Origin: Enterococcus hermanniensis
GTDB taxonomy: Bacteria > Bacillota > Bacilli > Lactobacillales > Enterococcaceae
Assembly (NCBI RefSeq): GCF_001885945.1
Contig: NZ_JXKQ01000001.1
Location: 62,001 to 126,000, forward strand
Length of the DNA: 64,000 nucleotides
Reading direction: 5' to 3'
A program made the position numbers and the translations under genes. Positions 8,991 to 18,285 of this stretch are shown piece by piece. Each line of letters begins with the position of its first letter. Position 1 is the first letter of the stretch. The notes beneath the pieces were generated by a model. It did not search any database and had not been told where the DNA came from. It was given only the letters and a program-made list of their open reading frames with translations.

Positions 8991-9012
8991 TGTTAACTAC
9001 TATGAGAACTCA

Positions 9013-9240
9013 TTAATCGATAATCTCTTTTACTTTAAATTCTTTAGTCTTATCTGAGGGTGCTTCTTGATCATTGACCTCAAATAAAATGTGGTCGCCA
9101 TTTGTTTCATCTTCCACGATGACCAATTTGCCTAAAGGACCACGATGGTCTTTGACAATCTGCGCCTCTTTGATCAATTCCTTCGGGTCACGTTTTGCTG
9201 CAATTGCGTTTCCTAGATTAAAGAATACTGTTTCTTCCAT
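9013..9240 (-). CDS. Small hypothetical protein
   Basis: A 75-residue acidic soluble protein that I do not recognise. It starts MEETVFFNLGNAIAAKRD and ends KVKEIID. The start at 9240 has an excellent GGGGGAG six bases upstream, which is why the longer frame to 9339 was cut back. It has its own terminator, so it is probably a monocistronic gene. Its divergent neighbour is a general-stress protein. Confidence 0.7.
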   Translation of the reverse strand: MEETVFFNLGNAIAAKRDPKELIKEAQIVKDHRGPLGKLVIVEDETNGDHILFEVNDQEAPSDKTKEFKVKEIID

Positions 9241-9561
9241 CTGATTCTCCCCCTTGTCATGCTTGTGTTTGAATAATGGTTCATCCTTACCACTATCATA
9301 ATCCTTCTTGCACTCAGCGTCGATATGCATGCCTAGCAAACAGCCAAACGACGACGAAAAAAACCGACTTACTCATACAAATGGCATGTAGTAAAATTAT
9401 ACTTAATTAAAAAAACGCAAAAACAGCTTTGGTTTATAATAAAAAGATTAATATCGATTCCCTTTATCCACGTTATCCATCCGTATTATTTGTTTTATTA
9501 TAATTTATTCGTTAAGCTATTATTGTAAGCGAATTCAAAAAATCTTACAGGAGGCATTCAT
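9241..9561. other. Divergent intergenic region
   Basis: About 320 bases between the small gene (minus) and the YsnF-like gene (plus). It is AT-rich with a possible -10 (TATAAT) near 9500 for the plus-strand gene. No additional gene was seen. Confidence 0.5.
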
Positions 9562-10461
9562 ATGATGGAAAGAAAGCTAACGGTTATTGGTAGTTACAGT
9601 ACAAGAGAAGAGGCATTATCTGTTATTGAACAACTACAGAGAAAAGGCTATAGCCGCGATGATATCATTATTTACACCACCAAAGAAGCCGCAAAAAATT
9701 TCGGTTTTGCTGGATTGTCTGGAATTGATGTCGAAACTGATATCAATGATGCCGAAACAACTCACGAAGATCGCTCGTTATGGGAAAGAATCAAAGATGC
9801 GTTTTCTGCTGATACTTATGAATACGATACAACCTTAAATGAAGAAGCTGACTATGCTGAACATGACCCACTTTACCAATACCGAGATGATATCTCAGCT
9901 GGTAAAATCATTATTACCGTCAATAATTATAAAAATGACACTGTCCAAACACCGGAAAATGTTGCGAGCAAACATGCAACTGAAAGACCTAGCACAAATA
10001 ATCTCCATGCATCAGAAGCTGCTCACACAAATGTACTAGACACAGATAATGACAGTATCCAACTAAAAGAAGAGCAACTGGATATCAATACTCACGATGT
10101 AACAACTGGTAAAGTTAACATCCACAAAAATGTTGTCAATGAAACAAAAACAGTCGAAGTCCCCGTGAAACGAGAAGAAATCGTGATCGAAAGAAAACCG
10201 GTAAACGGCGAGACTACAAATACAGACATCAATGATACTTTAGAAGACGATACAATCACGATCCCAATCAAAGAAGAGCAAATCGATGTCAACAAACGCA
10301 CAGTCGTCCGAGAAGAAGTCGACATTCACAAACAAGAACATGAAGACGTGAAAAAAGTGACTGAAAACGTAAGCCGTGAAGAACTAGATATCGATACGAG
10401 CGGTGATGTTCATATCGAAGACCTCCGTGATAACCCACGGGAAAACCATGATAGACTTTAA
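9562..10461 (+). CDS. YsnF/AvaK-type general stress protein (DUF2382)
   Basis: A 299-residue soluble, very acidic protein. Residues 1-85 form a YflT-like 'heat-induced stress' domain (LTVIGSYSTREEALSVIEQL, then YSRDDIIIYT). After a polar linker come two copies of the DUF2382 motif: IQLKEEQLDINTHDVTTGKV near residue 153 and IPIKEEQIDVNKRTVVREEV near 232, each followed by an amphipathic VxREEExxxR-type strand. The family is stress-induced in Gram-positives but has no defined biochemical role. AGGAGG lies 7 bases before the ATG. It is monocistronic, with a strong terminator after it. Confidence 0.82.
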   Translation: MMERKLTVIGSYSTREEALSVIEQLQRKGYSRDDIIIYTTKEAAKNFGFAGLSGIDVETDINDAETTHEDRSLWERIKDAFSADTYEYDTTLNEEADYAEHDPLYQYRDDISAGKIIITVNNYKNDTVQTPENVASKHATERPSTNNLHASEAAHTNVLDTDNDSIQLKEEQLDINTHDVTTGKVNIHKNVVNETKTVEVPVKREEIVIERKPVNGETTNTDINDTLEDDTITIPIKEEQIDVNKRTVVREEVDIHKQEHEDVKKVTENVSREELDIDTSGDVHIEDLRDNPRENHDRL

Positions 10462-10481
10462 GATAAAGCGTTGAATAAATA

Positions 10482-10536
10482 AACAAAGAGATTACTGACA
10501 AGCATCTAAGTTGCAAATCAGTAATCTCTTTGTTGC
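10482..10536 (+). terminator. Rho-independent terminator
   Basis: 17-base arms (10482-10498 and 10518-10534) with a 19-base loop, after the stress-protein gene. Confidence 0.85.
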
Positions 10537-10723
10537 TACATATATCTTTAGTATTAGTGGATACTCGCCAGTATTTTTTGATTTTCTAAAATACTAAAAA
10601 AACACCTTATAATTTTTCAGAATGAATTGACTCACTGTTCTAAAAGAAAACAGTAAAATACCTATACAAAGAAGAATACTGGGATAAATTTGCATAACTT
10701 ATCTTGAAAAACTGACATTCATT

Positions 10724-11728
10724 TTAGTATTCAAATTGACGGTAATAACGACGAATATCTAGCGGATGACAATTTAACTTCTCTACATGTGCATCAATTC
10801 TTTGTGTTACAGCATGCATTAAGAGTACCGTTAAAATACGGCCTCGATATTTTTCACTGATTCCTTTAACTTTATAATCTTTTGTATCAATGAATGTTGA
10901 ATCGCCACAAATACGTGGTAACAATTTAGCCACTCTTTCTGATAAAGGACGTTGTTCATCCTCACCAATAAATAAAGTTACTGGTGTCGTTTCATCAATA
11001 ACTTCTAATGTACCATGTAAGAATTCAGCTGAATGAATTGATTTTGATCGTAACCAGCTTTGCTCTTCCCAATAACACATCGCATATGAATAAACGGCTC
11101 CCCATTGATTTCCAGCACCAATAAAGTAATGCATCGCATCATGCCGATGTTTTTCTGCAAAAATACGGCCAAACTCATCTGCTTCTTTTTCTGCTTCGAC
11201 TAGGCCAACTGCTAAATGTTCATCCAATTCTTTATAGTATTCTGTATAATCAGTAAACTCGCCTTGTTTGTACATTAAACGATCTGCTACCATAAAGAAT
11301 TTTAATTGTTCTGTTCCAGGATTTGGATAACTAATGACATAGTCGCAGATTTTTGATAATAAGCTATCTTTAGTATCGATAAAACCTAAAATAGTTGCGC
11401 CAACTTCTTTTACCATTTTTGTAGCATGAACCACTTCCTCAGTAGTCCCGGTTACGGAAGAAATAATCACAAGAGATTCTTTAGTTAGACGTTTATTGCC
11501 TGTCGTGTAATACTCTGCAGCATGTTGAACATACACGGGTAAATTACTTTTACCATTAATATACGTGACTGCTTGCATCGCTGACGCATACGTTCCACCA
11601 ATACCTAAATAAAAGATATTATCAAACCCACGGTCATAAATTTCATCTACGATATTCTCCACTTCTGGACGTAATTCAAGTGCTCCTTGAATATCTTTAA
11701 CTTGTTGTTCTTCATTAAATTTTAACAT
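10724..11728 (-). CDS. SIS-domain sugar isomerase, FrlB/GfrF-like deglycase
   Basis: A 334-residue cytosolic protein with two SIS domains. The first contains NIFYLGIGGTYASAMQAVTY and IISSVTGTTEEVV (phosphosugar-binding serines). The second contains YFIGAGNQWGAVYSYA, and EQSWLRSKSIHSAEFLHGTL is the segment with the catalytic Glu/His of fructosamine-6-phosphate deglycases. These enzymes split fructoselysine-6-phosphate into glucose-6-phosphate and lysine. It is the last gene of a PTS operon that also carries an FrlC-like gene, so an Amadori product is the best guess; a glucosamine-type isomerase is the alternative. The ATG at 11728 lies 9 bases after AGGAGG. Confidence 0.8.
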   Translation of the reverse strand: MLKFNEEQQVKDIQGALELRPEVENIVDEIYDRGFDNIFYLGIGGTYASAMQAVTYINGKSNLPVYVQHAAEYYTTGNKRLTKESLVIISSVTGTTEEVVHATKMVKEVGATILGFIDTKDSLLSKICDYVISYPNPGTEQLKFFMVADRLMYKQGEFTDYTEYYKELDEHLAVGLVEAEKEADEFGRIFAEKHRHDAMHYFIGAGNQWGAVYSYAMCYWEEQSWLRSKSIHSAEFLHGTLEVIDETTPVTLFIGEDEQRPLSERVAKLLPRICGDSTFIDTKDYKVKGISEKYRGRILTVLLMHAVTQRIDAHVEKLNCHPLDIRRYYRQFEY

Positions 11729-11762
11729 TATCATATTCCTCCTACATTAAAAAAATTATGAT

Positions 11763-12596
11763 CTAGCCTAAAATACCAAACCATGTTAACGTAATTCCAA
11801 TAATTGCTGCACCTAATATTTGCCACAACACGTTAACTTTTCTTTTATTAAGCACATAAAAGATATAAAGGACGATTAAACTCATAACGCCCGGAATCAT
11901 ACTATCAATAACACTTTGTAATGTTTCTGCACTCTTGCCACTACCTAATTTCATTACGAAATTTATACTCACCATTTCATTAGTCATCGCGCCAATAACC
12001 ATGACGCCTAAAATTGAAGCGGCTGTTTTAAACGATTCCATTAAGCCCGATTCTTGTATCTTGGTTAAGTATCCTACGCCCAATTTATAGCCATACATCA
12101 CTCCAAAGTAACGTAGTAAATAGCCTGGAATATTATAAATCAAAAGAAATAAAATTGGTCCCAACACATTTCCTTTTGCTGCTAAAGAAGTAGCCAATCC
12201 GGTCGCGATCACTCGAATCGTTCCGATAAAAATAGAATCGCCAATTCCAGATAGAGGACCCATTAATGCTGTCTTTATTGCACCAATAGAAGATACATCA
12301 AAATTACTATTTGTTGCGTTACTTTCTTCCATAGAAGCGACTACACCTCCAATAAATGGAGCAATTTGAGGCGTACAATTAAAGAATTCCATGTGGCGTT
12401 CCAAAGAATTCGTATAGGCTTCAGTCGTATCTCCATATAATTTTTTCATTAGAGGAGCCATCATATGAGCAAATGCTAAATGCATTTGACGCTCATAATT
12501 CCAACCGAATTCCATTGGTAACGAACGCCACAAAATTTGCCATAAATCTTTCTTGGTTATCTTCTTATCGGCTCCTTCATTAGAAGTCATCATCAT
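11763..12596 (-). CDS. PTS mannose/fructose/sorbose-family EIID
   Basis: Membrane subunit of a mannose-class PTS permease, about 277 residues. It shows NYERQMHLAFAHMMAPLMKKLYG near the start and the family core MGPLSGIGDSIFIGTIRVI. Hydrophobic segments fill the C-terminal half, ending in TLTWFGILG. With EIIC it forms the sugar channel. It overlaps the EIIC gene; the ATG at 12596 (9 bases after AGGAGG) is the best of four clustered ATGs. It is part of the LevR-controlled operon. Confidence 0.92.
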   Translation of the reverse strand: MMMTSNEGADKKITKKDLWQILWRSLPMEFGWNYERQMHLAFAHMMAPLMKKLYGDTTEAYTNSLERHMEFFNCTPQIAPFIGGVVASMEESNATNSNFDVSSIGAIKTALMGPLSGIGDSIFIGTIRVIATGLATSLAAKGNVLGPILFLLIYNIPGYLLRYFGVMYGYKLGVGYLTKIQESGLMESFKTAASILGVMVIGAMTNEMVSINFVMKLGSGKSAETLQSVIDSMIPGVMSLIVLYIFYVLNKRKVNVLWQILGAAIIGITLTWFGILG

Positions 12597-13368
12597 CAAC
12601 ATCTACCTCCTGACTCGTTGTTACAACAACTGAATTTGCATTTTTTGCATTATTTTTTGTCATTATAAAGACTAGAATTAAGCCAAATAATGCTACACCT
12701 AACACTGGAACTTTTAAATACGATGAAAGAAGAAATCCTAAGAAAAAATATGGAATGATCGGTTTAGATAAAATCATTTGTAAAAGAATAGCAAACCCAA
12801 TTGCAGGTAATAAATTAGCAGATACTTCTAGTCCACTGATAATTTTATCTGGAATCGTATTCAAAACTTTTTCTATTTGAGCACTTCCTAGATAAAAACC
12901 TGCAAAACACAACACACCACGCCTTAAACATTCTAATAATCCAATTGACCACATGGATAACGTGATGCCGCCAGCTTTTCCTTCCTTTGCAGCTCGATCA
13001 CCGTAATGAGCAATCATAGGGAAAATAATACTCATTAAATTTCCGACAGCCAGAGAAAGCATGGCAATTGGCATAGCGATCGTAATTGCTGCTCCTACGC
13101 CTTTTCCTAGTGAAATAGCAAAAGCTGTTCCTAAAACCCCTCCTACAATAACATCAGGGGGTAAATAAGCTCCTACTGAAACTGCTCCCATAAATATTAA
13201 TTCTAATGAAGCGCCGATAATAATTCCTTGTGTCAAATCACCTAATACTAAACCCACTAGTGGTCCCATGATCAGTGGACGATTCAGTAAATTACTTCCA
13301 ATCGCAAAGTCCATTGGTCCTAAAAAACCTATTAAACCAATAAGTAATGCTGTAACTAGATTTCCCAT
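12580..13368 (-). CDS. PTS mannose/fructose/sorbose-family EIIC
   Basis: A 262-residue polytopic membrane protein, the translocating subunit. Typical motifs are RPLIMGPLVGLVLGDLTQGI, ASLELIFMGAVSVGAYLPPD (near residue 55) and GTAFAISLGKGVGAAITIAMP. Its start lies inside the last codons of the FrlC-like gene (13-base overlap), and its end overlaps the EIID start, so the whole block is probably translated in a coupled manner. The acidic tail DVDDDDF is unusual but is needed to encode the EIID ribosome site. Confidence 0.93.
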   Translation of the reverse strand: MGNLVTALLIGLIGFLGPMDFAIGSNLLNRPLIMGPLVGLVLGDLTQGIIIGASLELIFMGAVSVGAYLPPDVIVGGVLGTAFAISLGKGVGAAITIAMPIAMLSLAVGNLMSIIFPMIAHYGDRAAKEGKAGGITLSMWSIGLLECLRRGVLCFAGFYLGSAQIEKVLNTIPDKIISGLEVSANLLPAIGFAILLQMILSKPIIPYFFLGFLLSSYLKVPVLGVALFGLILVFIMTKNNAKNANSVVVTTSQEVDVDDDDF

Positions 13369-14219
13369 AACAACCTGTTCTCCCCTCTATCTAATTCCTT
13401 TTCTATAAACGTTAATGCTCCTTTATCTGTTTCAAATGGTTGTAAAAAATAAGCCGGATTGGCAAATTCAAAAGTAAAGTATCCATTATAATCATTTTTG
13501 ATAAAGTTCACTAAATCAGTTACTACATCTCGATTTCCATTTCCCCAAGCTAGATGCCCCGTAGGTTTTCCATCCACAAAATGGCAATGACGGATTCTTT
13601 TACCAAATGTTTCAAAATACTGTTGGATAGTTTCATATGCGCGAGCCATTGCTCCTAAATCAATGTTGACAAACACATTTTCATGGTTAACTTGATCAAG
13701 ATATAAACACATATCATTGATTGTATTGACTAAATGAGATTCATTTGGCTGCAAAGCTTCACAAACTATTTTCACCCCATTTACTTCAGCAAATGATGCA
13801 ATAGTATTCATCATTTCTGTCGAACGTTGCCATGCTTCATAGGGATTTTCAGAGTAGAAATCCCATCCAGTATTTAGAGAAAGCATTGGAATTTCTAACT
13901 CATTTGCCGCTCGTACTGCATTTTTTAGATAGGACTGTGTTTTATTTTTTAGAAAAGGATCTTTGCTTGCCAAGTTATACGGCTTAGGATTACTTTGTTC
14001 CGGGGTTAAACAAATAGCTTTTAAATCTAGCTGGGTCATTTTTTTCTTAAATAACCCTGTCTCTTGGTAGCTTGCATCCGATAGATCAAAGTGTTGCGCA
14101 CAGGTCCATAATTCAAAACACGTTAGCTGATTTTTTTTAAGAGATTCAAAAAAATAATCGATTGGATAATACCGATAATAGTAGTTCATCCCAGCAAATC
14201 GGTTCATTATTTTTTTCAC
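13356..14219 (-). CDS. Xylose-isomerase-like TIM-barrel protein, FrlC-type epimerase
   Basis: A 287-residue sugar epimerase/isomerase of the AP-endonuclease-2 fold. Key segments are TCFELWTCAQHF near residue 33, CLTPEQSNPKPYNLA near 93 (like the TPETNGYPYN segment I recall from fructoselysine 3-epimerase FrlC), metal Glu in VCEALQPNESHLVNT, Asp in VNIDLGAMARAY, His in RHCHFVDGK and Glu in GYFTFEF. The probable role is converting a psicose-type Amadori epimer to the form cleaved by the FrlB-like enzyme. The start is a GTG with a weak ribosome site, so it depends on coupling to the EIIB gene 4 bases upstream. Confidence 0.75.
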   Translation of the reverse strand: MKKIMNRFAGMNYYYRYYPIDYFFESLKKNQLTCFELWTCAQHFDLSDASYQETGLFKKKMTQLDLKAICLTPEQSNPKPYNLASKDPFLKNKTQSYLKNAVRAANELEIPMLSLNTGWDFYSENPYEAWQRSTEMMNTIASFAEVNGVKIVCEALQPNESHLVNTINDMCLYLDQVNHENVFVNIDLGAMARAYETIQQYFETFGKRIRHCHFVDGKPTGHLAWGNGNRDVVTDLVNFIKNDYNGYFTFEFANPAYFLQPFETDKGALTFIEKELDRGENRLLWEI

Positions 14220-14222
14220 GCT

Positions 14223-14693
14223 TTATAACACGTCCTGTAACTGAAGTTTCTTATCCGAGGGGACTTGACGAATTTCAACTTCCGTCCCATTTTCTAAAAG
14301 CTCTTTCAATAACCGTCGTTCTGATTCGTCTGCATGAATAGCCTTTGATAGATTAGACTTTCCTTCAGCTGCCCTTGTCCCTCCGAGATTAATTTGGTGG
14401 ATTTCTGGATAAGCTATAGCTAATTTATAGGCATCTTCAATCGACTCAACTACAATAAATAGTTTATATTTATCAGTCACACCACTTTTTAAGGCTGTAA
14501 TAGAATCCTCCAGTGTTTTGATGACTAACTTTACTCCTTGTGGTTTTGCTAGTTTAATGGTCGTCTTACGTATCTCATCCTTAGGGACTTGATCATTTGC
14601 AATTAAGATACAATCTGCTCCAATATCTTGTGTCCATGAAAAAGCCACTTGGCCATGTAACAATCGATGATCGACTCTTGTTAATAAAATCAT
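14223..14693 (-). CDS. PTS mannose/fructose/sorbose-family EIIB
   Basis: A 156-residue cytosolic phosphotransfer subunit. TRVDHRLLHGQVAFSWT at residues 5-21 holds the phosphorylated histidine of EIIB-Man/Sor (H in RLLHGQV). The rest follows the Rossmann-like EIIB pattern (CILIANDQVPKDEIRKT). It receives phosphate from EIIA and passes it to the incoming sugar. AGGAGG lies just upstream. It is second in the operon. Confidence 0.94.
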   Translation of the reverse strand: MILLTRVDHRLLHGQVAFSWTQDIGADCILIANDQVPKDEIRKTTIKLAKPQGVKLVIKTLEDSITALKSGVTDKYKLFIVVESIEDAYKLAIAYPEIHQINLGGTRAAEGKSNLSKAIHADESERRLLKELLENGTEVEIRQVPSDKKLQLQDVL

Positions 14694-14704
14694 TATTTTC
14701 CCTC

Positions 14705-15124
14705 CTAAAATTCTTCTTCACTTACTTTTTTATTGAATGTATCATTACAAAACTGAATAGAATGTTTTGATTCTTCCAATGCACTTCTAATTAGAACTTC
14801 GACAGAATCTAAAGTAGATAATTTAGTTGACAACTCGATTAGAAATGGTAAATTTAATCCGGCAATAAGATAAAAATTATGTTGTTCGATGTACTTTAAA
14901 AATTCATTATTCACACTGCCACCAAAGATATCCGTGATAACAATTATTTCTGAATTTTTTGAATCTAACATTAAATGCTCTACAACTTTTTGCAAGTCAA
15001 AATCTTTAGTTACATAACAATCTAAAGCTTCAATCGATTTGTTTTCTCCACAAATAAGCCGTAAAGAACTCAAAATCCCTGAGGCAAAATGTCCATGTGA
15101 AGCTAAAATAATTTTTTTTCTCAT
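14705..15124 (-). CDS. PTS mannose-family EIIA
   Basis: A 139-residue EIIA-Man domain. KKIILASHGHFASGILSSL places the phosphorylated histidine at about residue 9 (SHGH), and VITDIFGGSVNNEFL near 75 is the conserved D-x-x-GGS motif. I start it at ATG 15124 because AAAGGAG lies 7 bases upstream; a longer reading from 15151 would begin at the predicted transcription start itself. It is the first gene of the operon driven by the -24/-12 promoter. Confidence 0.92.
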   Translation of the reverse strand: MRKKIILASHGHFASGILSSLRLICGENKSIEALDCYVTKDFDLQKVVEHLMLDSKNSEIIVITDIFGGSVNNEFLKYIEQHNFYLIAGLNLPFLIELSTKLSTLDSVEVLIRSALEESKHSIQFCNDTFNKKVSEEEF

Positions 15125-15160
15125 CTTTTTGCTCCTTTCTTTCCTCTTCACTTATATATA

Positions 15161-15176
15161 AGCAAAGAGCGTGCCA
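15161..15176 (-). promoter_or_regulatory. Sigma-54 (-24/-12) promoter of the PTS operon
   Basis: Read on the minus strand: TGGCAC, five bases, TTGCT. This matches the sigma-54 consensus TGGCAC-N5-TTGCW exactly. The start point would be about 12 bases on, near 15150, leaving a ~25-base leader to the EIIA start at 15124. A LevR-type activator is encoded just upstream. Upstream activator sites would have to lie within the 3' end of the activator gene. Confidence 0.88.
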
Positions 15177-15194
15177 AATTTAGTGGCACGCTCT
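15166..15194 (-). terminator. Perfect 11-bp hairpin after the activator gene, overlapping the -24 element
   Basis: AGAGCGTGCCA (15166-15176) and TGGCACGCTCT (15184-15194) with a 7-base loop, starting 8 bases after the activator stop codon. The T run after it is poor (TTGCTTAT), so termination may be partial. One arm contains the TGGCAC of the sigma-54 promoter. Confidence 0.6.
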
Positions 15195-15201
15195 GTACAT
15201 T

Positions 15202-17973
15202 TTAGAATTCTTCTATTTCTGCTGAATTATCAACTGTTTGTTTTAAAATATCATAGATGTAGGCTAATTCAGAATCAGGTATTTTGACACTATAATCTTT
15301 CTCTATGACACTAAAGGCCCTTTTAATTTTAAATAAGTACTCCTTTTGACACTGATACAATTCATCATATCCTTTATATGTTTCAATCGGAATATTCCGG
15401 ATCAATCGCTCAATTAAGCAACTGATATGCACATAAAGAGAGAGTCTCTGAGCATTTGTAAGTGTAACTCGTATGTTTTCCTCTAATTCACGCATGAATA
15501 ACTCTATCTCCTTCATCACTTTATCCGTATCTAAAATAGTTACGGAGTCGATGACTTTCTCCAGAGAAAAGTTACGGATAATATTTGCATTAAAAGCTTT
15601 TTGTTCTTCTTCTGACAACACATTACTCAACCATTTTGTTAAGATATGTTCTTTATCTCCTGAGATTAAGCTTTCTAAAGTAATATAAGGAATATCCTCA
15701 ATGACTGGGTCAGCAGTCCCAACGATTCCTACCACTTCATACATTGAAAAAACTGCTTCTGAGTGCTTATTTCGTTCTAATAACTCATATTCATATGGAA
15801 AAATTTTCAACTCAGAATTTTGTGGCAAACTTCGTTCCAATAAGTGAGAAATTTGAGTTGCCGTTCCGATCCCCGTAAAACAAGTTGTTAATAAAACTTG
15901 TAACTTATTCTCTTGCGGATAGATTATTTCCCAGTCTAACTGTGACTCACTAATAGATTTTTCCGCCAACTCTTTCAAGGGAAGATTTTTTTGTAAATTT
16001 TCACCAATAGAAATCGCTAATGGCGTTGTGACATTGTTCATAATAATAATTGGTGCAGTAATTTGTTTAGGAAAGTATTGATAAATTTCTTTTAATGATC
16101 CCATATCTACCAAAATGACCAATCCATTGGAAATATTATTATACTCACTGTAATCAAGAATTTCATCAGCGATTTGTTGTGGTGTCACATCTAACGGCAT
16201 GTCAAACGCCTCAAAGATTTCTTTATCTAAGAAGCGATTAGCTACATTGGAGATACTGCTTGCTGTAGCATATCCATGTGCTACAATTATTGCTTTTGGT
16301 ACGGCTTTGTCTTTTGCCCAATCTGCCCCTTGAAGATAAATAGTCATCAAAATTTTATCCATAGAAGAGATGTCTAAGTCAAGTTTTGGCTGACACAACT
16401 CTAAAATTCTCGTTACATAGTAATAACTGCCTGAATACACCTCGACTATTTGACTTTCCATCACTCGAATCAATTGATTGATTTCGATCGATTCAGGTTG
16501 CCAACTTCTAGCATCCCTTTGGAAAAGATAGTAGCTAATGGCATACACACTGTTTCCATTGAACTTTATTTGATGAGCAGTTTCCATTTGTCTAAGCGTC
16601 TCACGAATATATTGCGTCATATAAAGTAGGATTTCGTGTTTTTGCTGACGCCCTGTCTCAAATAGTAAATAATCAAATAATGATTCTACTTCTTTTTTTA
16701 AAATTTCTTTGCACAATTCAATCTGACAATCATTTCTTTTAAATGTATTCAATAAATTTTTGAAGGTATGAACTAAGCGTTGTTGTTTAGGAAAATTTCG
16801 ATTGATCAATAATGCAGTTGTGCTATTACTAGTAATTCGGACATCCTTTTCAGAATTATTTTTTATATTTTGAACCGAGTGACCAAATTTATTTCCTGGT
16901 ACGTGATAAATAGTTATAGCTAATTCTTCTTGATCCGTTTGTTCAGCAAAAGCATTAGCTGTCATTACTTTTACTAGATTCTTTAACTCACCGATGTTTC
17001 CTTTAAATGAACTATTAGACAATAAAGACAAAACTTGACTTGATATATTGATTGGACGATCAATGCGCCGCTGTTCACCAATAAAAAATGAGTAAATCAA
17101 TTCTATTCGTTCACTACGACTGCGTTCTTCTAAAGTAGGCAATTTGACTTGAATAGGTATTCTTCTGATAAATGTCGTCAAAAAAGTACTTTCTAAATCT
17201 TCCGTTGTTGCAAAGAATAATCGTGTTTGGATGGCTATTGGATGGCTAGTATCACCCATTCGATAAATATTTCCTTGATCTAAATACGTAAAGAGTTTTT
17301 CTTGTCCTTCAGGGTTCAATCGATGAACTTCATCTAAAAAAAGAATTCCTTTATTTGCAGCTTCAAAAGCTCCAATTTTTGTTTTATCTGCACCCGTAAA
17401 CGCTCCTTCGACATGACCAAAAAGATTGCTTGTTAATAGTTCTGGATTATCCGCGTATTGAGCACAATTTAGTGTCACAAAAGGGGCATCTTCCTCTATT
17501 AGATCATGTTCTAAACAATACTCATAAACTAAACGTACCAAATAACTTTTCCCCGTTCCACTTTCTCCTGTGATTAATACGGGCAGACCATTATCAGGGT
17601 AATAAAGAGCTGATTTAATTTGCTCAATAGTTCTAGTCAAACTTTTTTCACTACCAACTAACAAAGAAAATAAGTCTTGTTTTGGTTGAAAAAAAGGGCG
17701 TTCTTTTTTAATGTCTTGTATTCCAGTATAGATGTCTTTATTTAAAGGGAAAAAATGTTCACTGAAGGATACTTTATGAAAATAATAGACTGGACGAGTA
17801 TTTATTTTAACTAAGAAACCACTTTCATTTAGCTGATTTAAATAATGACTGACTGTATTACGTTTCACTTTAAAAATTTCAGCGAGTCCTTTAGCAGAAA
17901 ATAATTGATCGATTTTATCAAGGTCTAAAAACGCCGTTTGTATTTCTAAATAGTTTAATAATTTCTCTTTCAC
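15202..17973 (-). CDS. LevR-type sigma-54 dependent activator with PRD and EII domains
   Basis: A 923-residue regulator. The N-terminal winged helix (SAKGLAEIFKVKRNTVSHYL) is followed by a AAA+ domain: Walker A GESGTGKS near residue 135, the sigma-54 contact loop GAFTGAD near 190 and Walker B ILFLDEVHR. Next come a PRD, an EIIA-Man-like domain (AIIVAHGYATASS, with the regulatory His), an EIIB-like segment with Cys in LLTTCFTGIG, and a second PRD. PTS phosphorylation of these domains normally switches activity by substrate supply. Start at GTG 17973, 6 bases after AGGAGG; the longer reading from 18033 lacks a site. It probably activates the adjacent PTS operon. Confidence 0.92.
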   Translation of the reverse strand: MKEKLLNYLEIQTAFLDLDKIDQLFSAKGLAEIFKVKRNTVSHYLNQLNESGFLVKINTRPVYYFHKVSFSEHFFPLNKDIYTGIQDIKKERPFFQPKQDLFSLLVGSEKSLTRTIEQIKSALYYPDNGLPVLITGESGTGKSYLVRLVYEYCLEHDLIEEDAPFVTLNCAQYADNPELLTSNLFGHVEGAFTGADKTKIGAFEAANKGILFLDEVHRLNPEGQEKLFTYLDQGNIYRMGDTSHPIAIQTRLFFATTEDLESTFLTTFIRRIPIQVKLPTLEERSRSERIELIYSFFIGEQRRIDRPINISSQVLSLLSNSSFKGNIGELKNLVKVMTANAFAEQTDQEELAITIYHVPGNKFGHSVQNIKNNSEKDVRITSNSTTALLINRNFPKQQRLVHTFKNLLNTFKRNDCQIELCKEILKKEVESLFDYLLFETGRQQKHEILLYMTQYIRETLRQMETAHQIKFNGNSVYAISYYLFQRDARSWQPESIEINQLIRVMESQIVEVYSGSYYYVTRILELCQPKLDLDISSMDKILMTIYLQGADWAKDKAVPKAIIVAHGYATASSISNVANRFLDKEIFEAFDMPLDVTPQQIADEILDYSEYNNISNGLVILVDMGSLKEIYQYFPKQITAPIIIMNNVTTPLAISIGENLQKNLPLKELAEKSISESQLDWEIIYPQENKLQVLLTTCFTGIGTATQISHLLERSLPQNSELKIFPYEYELLERNKHSEAVFSMYEVVGIVGTADPVIEDIPYITLESLISGDKEHILTKWLSNVLSEEEQKAFNANIIRNFSLEKVIDSVTILDTDKVMKEIELFMRELEENIRVTLTNAQRLSLYVHISCLIERLIRNIPIETYKGYDELYQCQKEYLFKIKRAFSVIEKDYSVKIPDSELAYIYDILKQTVDNSAEIEEF

Positions 17974-18285
17974 GATACTCCTCCTAACTACCTTCAATCT
18001 AGAAAATTCTAACAAATCTTTTAAAAAAAGCAATTCTAAATTTATTGAAACTTTTTTAAAAAAATTAATAAAAGATCGATTGTTTAACCCATCTAATCAA
18101 TTATTTTTATATTTAAACTAAAAAATAGAGACACCAATTAATTGGTGTCTCTATCTTCAACTTACACTATCCCACTGATCCTTCCATTTAACGATTTTCT
18201 ATCTTAATACGCACAAATGCTGTTATATCAACAAAAAAATCTCTAAAAGTTATCTTCTAAAATCCATATATTCACAACTATTTTT
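17974..18285. other. Region upstream of the activator gene, with a long palindrome/terminator
   Basis: Holds a perfect dyad ATAGAGACACCAAT / ATTGGTGTCTCTAT at 18125-18154, followed on the minus strand by six T. It would stop minus-strand transcription coming out of the integrated element before it reaches the activator gene. A promoter for the activator must lie between about 17985 and 18120, but I cannot single out its boxes. Confidence 0.6.

Noticed and set aside
10724-15124. Operon read as an ordinary mannose or sorbose PTS
   Set aside because: The FrlB-like and FrlC-like genes do not fit mannose or sorbose use, although the EII genes alone could not tell.
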